DNA from: Spirochaetaceae bacterium
Lineage (GTDB): Bacteria; Spirochaetota; Spirochaetia; UBA9216
Direction of reading: 5' to 3'
Assembly: GCA_028527945.1 (NCBI GenBank)
Contig: JAQQAK010000203.1
Span: 1-5,665, forward strand
DNA length: 5,665 nt
The notes below the pieces were generated by a model. The model was not told the DNA's origin. It did not search any database and saw nothing but the letters and a program-made list of their open reading frames with translations. Of this stretch, positions 1-5,665 are shown one piece after another. Every line of letters starts with the position of its first letter. Position 1 is the stretch's first letter. Position numbers and translations under genes: made by a program.

Positions 1-1
1 C

Positions 2-37
2 TACATGAAATTTGTTAAAAAGATACCAAGGCATTAG
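2..37 (+). CDS. Possible C-terminal tail of an upstream gene (partial)
   Basis: The frame entering from the left edge reads YMKFVKKIPRH and stops at TAG 35-37, ten bases before the ATG of the TolC-like gene. Its stop overlaps the ribosome-binding site of that gene, which matches the tight packing seen at the other junctions. Another frame is also open from the edge but stops at 16-18 (LHEIC), so the choice is not certain. Eleven residues are too few to assign a family. A transcriptional regulator such as a TetR-type repressor often precedes efflux genes of this kind, but nothing in this tail proves that here. Confidence 0.25.
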   Translation, partial: YMKFVKKIPRH

Positions 38-40
38 GAA
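36..40 (+). promoter_or_regulatory. Ribosome-binding site of the TolC-like gene
   Basis: AGGAA lies six bases before the ATG at 47. It supports that start, which also gives a complete signal peptide. No convincing promoter is visible in the 46 bases upstream, so transcription probably enters from outside the window. Confidence 0.6.
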
Positions 41-46
41 CAATAA

Positions 47-1462
47 ATGAATATCAGGCCAGTTTTAATTCTTTTAGTTTTTTTCCTACCATCGATATTC
101 CTTTACAGTCAAGATACTATGAAATTATCTGTCGAGGATGCTGTTGATAAAGGTATAGAAGAATCATTTGATCTTTATTCCCAAAAAATAAATCTTAAAA
201 TTTCAGGAAAACAAAGCAAACTATCAAAAAGAGAATGGCTTCCAGTCCTTAAATTTTCATTTACTGGCAGCGATATTATAAATATTATGAATTCTGATAG
301 TAGAAATAACAACCTTTCGGTTCATCTTACTCAGCAAATTTTTGATGGAGGAGCATCAGCATTACGTAATAAAATTCAAAAACAACAAATGCAACTAAAT
401 ATAGAACAGTTAGAGCAAGCTGAATTTAATTTAAAAAATCAGCTTTGGCTCAAGTACAACCAACTCCTTATTCAACAAACTCAATTAAAACTTCAAAAAA
501 AATCACTTTCTCAAGCTAAAAAACAGCTTGAAATATACAGACTTGAAGCAACTCAGGGAACTGTAACAGAGCTTGAATTACTTCAAGCAGAAATATCTGT
601 AGGACAGCTTGAACTTGATATTGAAAACGGAAAAACAGACTTTGATGATACATTCTTTCAATTTAGACAACTCTTAGGAATATCACCAGAAGTAGAAATA
701 GAACTGATAGATACTGGTATAACCGAATATACAGGTATAAATATAAACCTGACAATATCTCAAATTAAGAAAATGGCGCTTAATTATAACATTGAATATC
801 GCTCTACACTCTTAGAATTAAACCAACAACGGCAACAGTATAAATTAACAAAACTAAGTTATATTCCAGAGATCTCTTTAGAAGTCTCTCTGGGCCTTGC
901 AGGAGAGCAATTACCGCTTACTACACCAGAATTTTCTACTGCTATAAATATAGACTTTAATGATTCGGAAACTCCAATTTCAAGTACATTTGATGCAGGG
1001 ATGTCCGGAAACCAGACAAGAAACAGGACATCATCAGTTTCAGTAACTCCTTTTAAAGGAGTAGGCTCCTTATTAAATGAAAAGCAATCCAAGTTACAGA
1101 TACAGGAACTACAAGAAAAAATAGATAAGCTAATTGATTCAATTCCGCATGCGGTTATTTCCAGTTATAACAAATATAATCAAAAACGAGAGGCAGTTCG
1201 TATAAATCATAACCTTCTTATTCTTAAAAAAAGAGAGTTAAACATTCTTGTTTTAAAACAACAACAAGGTGATATAAAACGTTCTGAACTGATAGAAGAA
1301 CAAATTGACTATTCAGAAGATGAGACAGCCCTTCTTCAAAATATACTTGAATTAATTCAAATAGAACAAGAATTTGCTATTGCTTTAGGACTTACACCTT
1401 CAGATCTCCACTTACTTGCAACAAAAACAGAGGTTAATTCTGATGAAAAATCAATTTTTTAA
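47..1462 (+). CDS. TolC-like outer-membrane efflux protein
   Basis: This is an outer-membrane channel subunit. Three copies of such proteins form a beta-barrel in the outer membrane and an alpha-helical tunnel across the periplasm, through which an adaptor and pump export their substrates. Seen in the 471 residues: a signal peptide at about 1-22 (hydrophobic LILLVFFLPSIFL, likely cut near YSQ), then the duplicated OEP architecture of the family. First half: KREWLP at 61-66, the strand motif QQIFDGG at 96-102, long Gln/Leu-rich helices, the turn QGTVTELELLQAE at 170-182 and FRQLLGISPE at 206-215. Second half: KLSYIPEISLEVSLG at 269-283, VTPFKGVGS at 333-341, QGDIKRSELIEEQ at 407-419 and FAIALGLTPSD at 443-453. 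The length is typical of the family. A polar Ser/Thr/Asn/Asp-rich stretch at about 290-330 probably forms an extended barrel loop. The stop lies 20 bases inside the adaptor gene. The family call is firm; the substrate is unknown, and either drug efflux or secretion is possible. Confidence 0.93.
   Translation: MNIRPVLILLVFFLPSIFLYSQDTMKLSVEDAVDKGIEESFDLYSQKINLKISGKQSKLSKREWLPVLKFSFTGSDIINIMNSDSRNNNLSVHLTQQIFDGGASALRNKIQKQQMQLNIEQLEQAEFNLKNQLWLKYNQLLIQQTQLKLQKKSLSQAKKQLEIYRLEATQGTVTELELLQAEISVGQLELDIENGKTDFDDTFFQFRQLLGISPEVEIELIDTGITEYTGININLTISQIKKMALNYNIEYRSTLLELNQQRQQYKLTKLSYIPEISLEVSLGLAGEQLPLTTPEFSTAINIDFNDSETPISSTFDAGMSGNQTRNRTSSVSVTPFKGVGSLLNEKQSKLQIQELQEKIDKLIDSIPHAVISSYNKYNQKREAVRINHNLLILKKRELNILVLKQQQGDIKRSELIEEQIDYSEDETALLQNILELIQIEQEFAIALGLTPSDLHLLATKTEVNSDEKSIF
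1429..1433 (+). promoter_or_regulatory. Ribosome-binding site of the adaptor gene
   Basis: AGAGG lies nine bases before ATG 1443, inside the last codons of the TolC-like gene. It decides the adaptor start. The in-frame ATG at 1416 lies upstream of this site and would add nine polar residues (MQQKQRLIL) in front of an already complete lipoprotein signal. Confidence 0.65.
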
Positions 1463-2810
1463 GTATACATTTCTTATAGCAGTTTTGGTTCTCTTTTCTT
1501 GTAATAATAAAACTTCTTCTTCAATATCCAAAACTAGCACAACCGTTGATATTCAGCAAGTGATTGCAATATCTCCCGAAGTATCAGAATACGCACCTGT
1601 TATAAATAGTTTTGGGAGCTTAACATTTACTCAAAAAACCGATATAACCTCCCCCGCAGATGGTAAAATTACTTCGATTAGAGTCGAAGAAGGTGATATT
1701 GTAAAAGCGGGAGAAATTATTGCAGTTATCGATAATATTCAACTTCTGGTTCAAAAAAAACAGATGGAAACAGCAGTAGAGTCTAGTTTAGCACAACTAA
1801 AACTTGCCCAAACAGAACTTGAAGAAGGTCAAAGACAAATCGAATCACGATTTTTAGGACTCAACAAATCAGTATTATCAATTCAGCAGAAGGAACTTGA
1901 ACTTGATAATGCCAAAAAAGAATATAAAAAAAAGAAAGAGCTTCTTGATATTGACGGGGCAAGTAAAAGTGAAGTTGAAAAACTAGAAATCAGTATACGA
2001 GGAATAGAAACAGATTATAAAAATCTCCTTGCAGATTATGAGATTGCACAAATAGGGTTTAGAGATCAGGATCTTCTAAACACATACGGAATGGTTCCTA
2101 ATGATAAAAAAGCTCGAAGAGAAAAGCTTATCGAATTAAATACTAGAACACTATCAGCACAAGTTGAAGTCGCAGAAGCAAATGTAGCATCCAGCCGTTC
2201 TCAATTAGAATCTGTAGAACTCCTCATAGATGAAATGTCAGTAAAATCACCTTACAGTGGAATTGTCGGAGCAAGATATATTGAAGAAGGTGAACGAATT
2301 AAAACTGGAGACCAAATACTTACAACTTTTAAAAGAGGATCTGTCTATGCAGAATTTCCTGTGCAGGAAGGCCAAATAACACAAATATATACTGGAATGC
2401 CAGTATCAATAACTATCCCATCAGTAAGTTTAGATATTTTTAAAGCCAAAATTGCCCAGATATCTCCGACAATAGATCCACAAAGTGGAAATATCAATGT
2501 AAAGGCGTTAATATCTGATTCAGATAGTAAATTCAAGCCAGGTATGTTTTTTAAAGTTGAAATAAATACTAATGAGGTAGAAGAACAACTTCTTATACCT
2601 GATTCAAGTGTTTTTGACAAGAATGACTCTTCAGCAAGAGTATTTGTTATAAAAAACAACAGAGTTTTTAGCAAAACGATTAATCTTGGAAATTCATCTG
2701 AAGGGAAAATATGTATAACAAATGGATTATCTTTAAAAGATGTGATTGTTGATGAACCACCAAGACTTCTTAGAGATGGAATGGAAGTAAGTTATGAAAT
2801 TGAGAAATAA
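1443..2810 (+). CDS. Lipid-anchored periplasmic adaptor of an RND-type efflux system (HlyD/AcrA family)
   Basis: This is a membrane-fusion protein that bridges an inner-membrane pump to the TolC-like channel. With the start at 1443 it has 455 residues. A lipoprotein signal at 1-20 ends in LFSC, with Cys20 as the predicted acylated residue. The first half of the lipoyl domain is SPADGKITSIRVEEGD at 70-85, continuing through G90. A long coiled coil spans about 100-265. The second lipoyl half is SPYSGIVGARYIEEGE at 269-284. A beta-barrel follows at about 298-375, including SPTIDPQSGNINVKA at 341-355 and KPGMFF at 365-370. The C-terminal membrane-proximal part begins at LLIPDSSV, 383-390. K163, L167 and S174 fit the R-x3-L-x6-S hairpin-tip motif that docks on TolC-type channels, with Lys in place of Arg. 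The descending helix appears to carry an insertion at about 206-231 with a Gly-Met-Val-Pro break. The gene overlaps the TolC-like gene by 20 bases and the next gene by 17. The family is firm; that the pump is RND-type is inferred from the barrel and lipoyl layout. Confidence 0.92.
   Translation: MKNQFFKYTFLIAVLVLFSCNNKTSSSISKTSTTVDIQQVIAISPEVSEYAPVINSFGSLTFTQKTDITSPADGKITSIRVEEGDIVKAGEIIAVIDNIQLLVQKKQMETAVESSLAQLKLAQTELEEGQRQIESRFLGLNKSVLSIQQKELELDNAKKEYKKKKELLDIDGASKSEVEKLEISIRGIETDYKNLLADYEIAQIGFRDQDLLNTYGMVPNDKKARREKLIELNTRTLSAQVEVAEANVASSRSQLESVELLIDEMSVKSPYSGIVGARYIEEGERIKTGDQILTTFKRGSVYAEFPVQEGQITQIYTGMPVSITIPSVSLDIFKAKIAQISPTIDPQSGNINVKALISDSDSKFKPGMFFKVEINTNEVEEQLLIPDSSVFDKNDSSARVFVIKNNRVFSKTINLGNSSEGKICITNGLSLKDVIVDEPPRLLRDGMEVSYEIEK
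2783..2787 (+). promoter_or_regulatory. Ribosome-binding site of the first Ig-like lipoprotein gene
   Basis: GGAAG lies six bases before ATG 2794, within the final codons of the adaptor gene. Together with the 17-base overlap it implies translation coupled to the adaptor. Confidence 0.55.
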
Positions 2811-4251
2811 GAGCCGTTGCATCTCGACACTAATATTATTTTTAGTATCTTGTTCTTTCATCGATCTTCGTGACTTGGATATTCAGATATCAATACCAGA
2901 AGAAGGCATCCTTAATAAAGAAGAAGCTATAACTATCAATTTCTCGTTACCAGTTTCTGATGTAACAGTAAAAGATAGAATAATGATTCAAGATTTCTTC
3001 TCTGAAACTTATATAAATACTGATTCCAAATGGATTTCTGATTCTAAAATTGAAATATCTCCAGTTGAAAACTTACTCCAGGGAAATAGATATCTACTAT
3101 CTCTTTCTGGTTCTGTCACAACATCATCAGGAGCACAACACACCGTTAATATTATGAACACCTTTTATTATGTCAATAAATCAGAACCCGTTAGACTATT
3201 ATCATTCAGCCCTGATAATGCCGTTACTATAGGAGTTTTTGATTCGATCCAATTTGGATTTACAGACTCAATCAATACAGAACTATTTGAAAAAGAATTT
3301 AGCCTAAGTCCAACAATAGATATTTCTTATCAATGGTTAAATGACAATAAAAATGTAACAATATTACCCAAAGAACAATGGGACAATCTTTCAACATATT
3401 CCTGGAGTATCTCATCAGATGCAAAATCTTCATCAGGACAACCTTTCTATAGTGATTACAATGGAGTATTTATCGTACAAAAAGATTCTACTCCTCCCAC
3501 CTTACTTAGAATCGAAACAGGAAACTACAATGAATCAGATGGAAGCTTTTCAACAACTGGCTCCAATTTTGCTCTTATAGAATATCATACAGCATTACGA
3601 TTTGTTTTTTCTGAAGAAATTACTGAAACAACATTAGAATCTGCTTTTTCTATAGAACCAAGAAATAATGGGAGATTATGGAAGGACACTCCTCAACAAT
3701 GGATATACCTGCCGGATGAAGGATGGGAACAAGAAACAGAATACCTGCTTAAAATTAGTAATGATGTAACAGATCTTGCAGGAAATTTTATAACTGAATC
3801 ATATAAGACAACATTTACTCCAGCAATAGTACCTGTATCTATAGACATATTAACAGCAAGTTCTACAACACAAGGTAATGTCAATATTACTAATTTCAAC
3901 AGCAGTACAGAAATTGAATTTAAAACGGATTTACCAGAAAATAGCATGTCTTTGACACTCCAACTATCCTCAGAGCAATATGATACATATGAAGAACAAA
4001 ATAGATTTATAAATAGTATAACATTTCAAGGTTATTTACCCCCTGTAACTGATCCTGTGCTGGAATCTTACAAATGGCTATCTAACAATACTTTGATTCT
4101 ATATTATTCAAATTTCATTAGTTCATCCACCAATCTCCCATGGGAACACCAACTTTATAAATTTTCAATTTTATCAGATTCAACTAATGCAAATAATGAA
4201 GGCGAATATCTTGCAGAGGAGGTATCAATTGTCTTTTCAATCATTAATTAA
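2794..4251 (+). CDS. Lipoprotein with tandem Ig-like (Big_5/SbsA-type) domains
   Basis: The product has 485 residues and an unknown role; it is probably an envelope lipoprotein. The N-terminus MKLRNKSRCISTLILFLVSC is a lipoprotein signal ending in the lipobox LVSC, with Cys20 acylated; the mature chain has no other cysteine. Three repeats of about 100 residues follow at about 29-126, 131-228 and 232-342. Each runs from a strand such as ITINFSLPV, IQFGFTDSI or LRFVFSEEI, through a middle part with a conserved Trp (W80, W181, W296 or W303), to a closing strand. The third is the clearest: PPTLLRI at 234-240, FVFSEEIT at 270-277, FSIEP at 285-289, YLLKIS at 317-322 and VTDLAGN at 325-331, all typical of the SbsA Ig-like (Big_5) family. 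The region 346-485 is larger and divergent. Its gene overlaps the adaptor gene by 17 bases, and a related gene follows. No catalytic motif is visible; a binding, scaffolding or cargo role is guesswork. Confidence 0.85.
   Translation: MKLRNKSRCISTLILFLVSCSFIDLRDLDIQISIPEEGILNKEEAITINFSLPVSDVTVKDRIMIQDFFSETYINTDSKWISDSKIEISPVENLLQGNRYLLSLSGSVTTSSGAQHTVNIMNTFYYVNKSEPVRLLSFSPDNAVTIGVFDSIQFGFTDSINTELFEKEFSLSPTIDISYQWLNDNKNVTILPKEQWDNLSTYSWSISSDAKSSSGQPFYSDYNGVFIVQKDSTPPTLLRIETGNYNESDGSFSTTGSNFALIEYHTALRFVFSEEITETTLESAFSIEPRNNGRLWKDTPQQWIYLPDEGWEQETEYLLKISNDVTDLAGNFITESYKTTFTPAIVPVSIDILTASSTTQGNVNITNFNSSTEIEFKTDLPENSMSLTLQLSSEQYDTYEEQNRFINSITFQGYLPPVTDPVLESYKWLSNNTLILYYSNFISSSTNLPWEHQLYKFSILSDSTNANNEGEYLAEEVSIVFSIIN
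4215..4222 (+). promoter_or_regulatory. Strong ribosome-binding site selecting a TTG start
   Basis: AGAGGAGG, followed by T, contains a full AGGAGGT match (4217-4223) to the 16S anti-Shine-Dalgarno sequence. It is the strongest such site in the window. It sits six bases before TTG 4229, inside the last codons of the preceding gene, and is the main evidence for that start. Confidence 0.8.
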
Positions 4252-5665
4252 ATTCATATGTGTTATCTACATAGTAATAACTACATCATGTAGTTTTTTT
4301 AATATGTCTCCACTTCTTATCACTGAATGGAGTCCTGAAGAGGAGCTGTTAGCAGAAGCCCCTTCTGATTTTTCAATCAAGATTACATTTTCAGCAACAT
4401 GTAACAAACTATTAACTGAAAAAGCGTTTTCACTACAGAATGAAAGCGAAAATCTTTCAGGCACTTTTGAATGGAATTCTGATTATACAAGCTTTACATT
4501 TACACCATTTTCTGATTTCTCAGAAGAGTCTGTATATGAAATAACTATATCAACTTCAGCAGAAGATAAGTATGGTAATTCTCTTGATGAAGAATTTTAT
4601 CATAAATTCAGTATGCAACAAAAAGGTGAACCACCCAAAATACTCTCATACATTCCAGAAGCTTTCTATAAAACCGATCTTGATCGTCAAGAAATTATTA
4701 TTGGATTTTCAAGGCCAGTACCACCACAGTCATGGTTAGATTCATTTTCTATAAGCCCATCAGTTTCAGGCACACATACATGGAATGATAACCATACTAT
4801 TTATACTTTTAGCCCTTGTGAAGAGCTGATAAAAAATCAGGAATATACTATTTCAATAAATTATAGAATAACTGATTACTATGGAAATACAATGGGTGAA
4901 GGATTCACTACATATTTTTCTACAGGCTCAGAGCAAACACCACCACAATTACTCTCCATTACTGACAAAGAAACAGGTACAAAAACACTTACAATAACAG
5001 AAAATAACCATACAAAAATAATCAACTCAGGCTGGGAATGTGACGATCGATTCATTTTATCATTTTCTGAACCTGTAAAGTCTGAAGAAGTAACCTCTTT
5101 TATCGAAATAGATCCTTCAGTTTCATTTGAAATAAATGATAAACTCACTGAATATCAACAAAATATTGAATTATTATTTAACAACAAATTAGAATATGAT
5201 ACTGTTTATAGAATTATAATAGGAAAAGGGATTGAAGACGTATATGGTAATCTAAAAGAAGAAGACAGTACATTCTATTTTCTTACAGACGGAAAATTAT
5301 CTTGTCCACCTTTATTAAATATAGAAGATGGAGTAGCTTTTTTATCTGATCCATCAGGGACGGATTCTACAGCGCTATCAATTATTGCTCCAGATTCAGC
5401 CTTTCCGTCAAGTAATTACGTTATAGGTACTTCAGTAATCATTTTTTTTGATTTTCTAATAATTTTTGCAGATCCTATAAATGTAGATTCAGATCCTGAA
5501 GCAATCGAACAAGCATTTCTAGAAAATTTATCATTTAGCACAACAAATAGTACTGCAGAAATTTCAGTATTGGGCGCAATGCTATCACCTCCAAGTAATG
5601 CATCATCAACAAACTTTTCTGATACAATTTCACCATTATTTACTATAGGGAGTAATCAGCGAGTA
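4229..5665 (+). CDS. Second Ig-like (Big_5/SbsA-type) domain lipoprotein, TTG start, 3' end beyond window
   Basis: This frame stays open for 479 codons to the window edge, so the protein is incomplete at its C-terminus. The TTG start is chosen because of the AGGAGG site six bases upstream and because it yields a lipoprotein signal: SLIKFICVIYIVITTSC, with acylated Cys21. The first in-frame ATG, at 4304, comes after this Cys and would remove the signal. The mature part has Ig-like repeats at about 32-129, 136-231 and 238-353. Each ends in a matching D-x-Y-G-N turn: EDKYGN at 112-117, TDYYGN at 215-220 and EDVYGN at 336-341. Strands such as IIIGFSRPV (157-165) and FILSFSEPV (275-283) are typical of Big_5 domains. 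A fourth, divergent region begins near 360, with a very hydrophobic strand at 403-414. Unlike its neighbour, the mature protein has extra cysteines (58, 196, 271, 359). The domain order matches the preceding gene, so the two look like diverged tandem paralogues. Function is unknown. Confidence 0.85.
   Translation, partial: MSFQSLIKFICVIYIVITTSCSFFNMSPLLITEWSPEEELLAEAPSDFSIKITFSATCNKLLTEKAFSLQNESENLSGTFEWNSDYTSFTFTPFSDFSEESVYEITISTSAEDKYGNSLDEEFYHKFSMQQKGEPPKILSYIPEAFYKTDLDRQEIIIGFSRPVPPQSWLDSFSISPSVSGTHTWNDNHTIYTFSPCEELIKNQEYTISINYRITDYYGNTMGEGFTTYFSTGSEQTPPQLLSITDKETGTKTLTITENNHTKIINSGWECDDRFILSFSEPVKSEEVTSFIEIDPSVSFEINDKLTEYQQNIELLFNNKLEYDTVYRIIIGKGIEDVYGNLKEEDSTFYFLTDGKLSCPPLLNIEDGVAFLSDPSGTDSTALSIIAPDSAFPSSNYVIGTSVIIFFDFLIIFADPINVDSDPEAIEQAFLENLSFSTTNSTAEISVLGAMLSPPSNASSTNFSDTISPLFTIGSNQRV
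4279..4300 (+). terminator. Hairpin plus T-run resembling a weak intrinsic terminator or attenuator
   Basis: AACTACA (4279-4285) and TGTAGTT (4289-4295) form a perfect 7-bp stem around a TCA loop, followed by five more T residues (4296-4300). It starts 28 bases after the stop of the first Ig-like gene, but it also lies inside the signal-peptide codons of the second, spanning lipobox Cys21 (TGT 4289-4291). The stem has only two G-C pairs, so it would be weak. It may lower transcription of the downstream gene, or it may be chance in AT-rich sequence. Confidence 0.3.

Noticed and set aside
12..46. TTGTTA at 12-17 as a -35 element for a local promoter
   Set aside because: There is no matching -10 element at proper spacing, and the stretch is probably the end of an upstream gene.
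495..502. Eight-base homopolymer runs (A at 495-502 and 1926-1933, T at 5442-5449) as phase-variation tracts
   Set aside because: Runs of this length are expected in AT-rich coding sequence, and every reading frame is intact.
859..1092. Minus-strand open frame of 77 codons
   Set aside because: It lies wholly inside the well-supported TolC-like gene, has no ribosome-binding site or recognisable domain, and looks like a shadow.
1416..1442. ATG 1416 as the adaptor start
   Set aside because: It precedes the AGAGG site and adds polar residues before the lipoprotein signal; ATG 1443 is better placed.
1444..1460. AAAAAT/ATTTTT inverted repeat at the adaptor start
   Set aside because: It contains only A-T pairs with a two-base loop, so it is not a stable hairpin.
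2345..2674. Minus-strand open frame of 109 codons
   Set aside because: It is antisense to the barrel and membrane-proximal part of the adaptor, with no family features.
4304..4306. ATG 4304 as the start of the second Ig-like gene
   Set aside because: It lies after the lipobox Cys, would remove the signal peptide and leave a 52-base gap, and ignores the strong AGGAGG at 4217.
3693..5148. Minus-strand open frames at 3693-3947, 4267-4464 and 4879-5148
   Set aside because: All are antisense to the Ig-like genes, short and without motifs.
5417..5476. Residues 397-416 of the second Ig-like protein as a membrane helix
   Set aside because: The segment is short, interrupted by Asp, and aligns with the position of the hydrophobic strand in Ig-like repeats, so a beta-strand is more likely.

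Overview
This AT-rich window holds a compact, single-direction (+) gene cluster. In order it encodes a TolC-like outer-membrane efflux protein (47-1462), a lipid-anchored HlyD/AcrA-type periplasmic adaptor (1443-2810), a lipoprotein built of Ig-like (Big_5/SbsA-type) domains (2794-4251), and a second, related Ig-like lipoprotein (4229 to the right edge, still open). The first 37 bases may be the tail of another gene on the same strand. There is no sizeable gene-free stretch: each of the three internal junctions overlaps by 17-23 bases, so the layout is that of one operon with coupled translation.

The organism is a diderm bacterium, since it has an outer-membrane channel, a periplasmic adaptor and several lipoproteins. 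Low GC, relaxed lipoboxes (LFSC, LVSC, TTSC), clear Shine-Dalgarno sequences and SbsA-type Ig lipoproteins beside an efflux system together suggest a spirochaete (Spirochaetota). The strong AGGAGG-type sites argue against Bacteroidota, which generally lack them. This placement is inference and not proven by any single marker.

The first two genes are two of the three parts of a tripartite (probably RND-type) export machine: the outer-membrane channel and the adaptor that joins it to an inner-membrane pump. The pump itself is not in the window. In its place come two tandem lipoproteins, each with three recognisable Ig-like repeats followed by a larger divergent C-terminal region. Their tight coupling to the adaptor suggests that they are accessory envelope components, or cargo, of the exporter. 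Their function is unknown.

The fourth gene is easy to miss. It starts at a TTG behind a near-perfect AGGAGGT ribosome-binding site inside the end of gene three, and it runs off the window. A small hairpin followed by a T-run lies across its signal-peptide codons, where it could act as an attenuator between the third and fourth genes.
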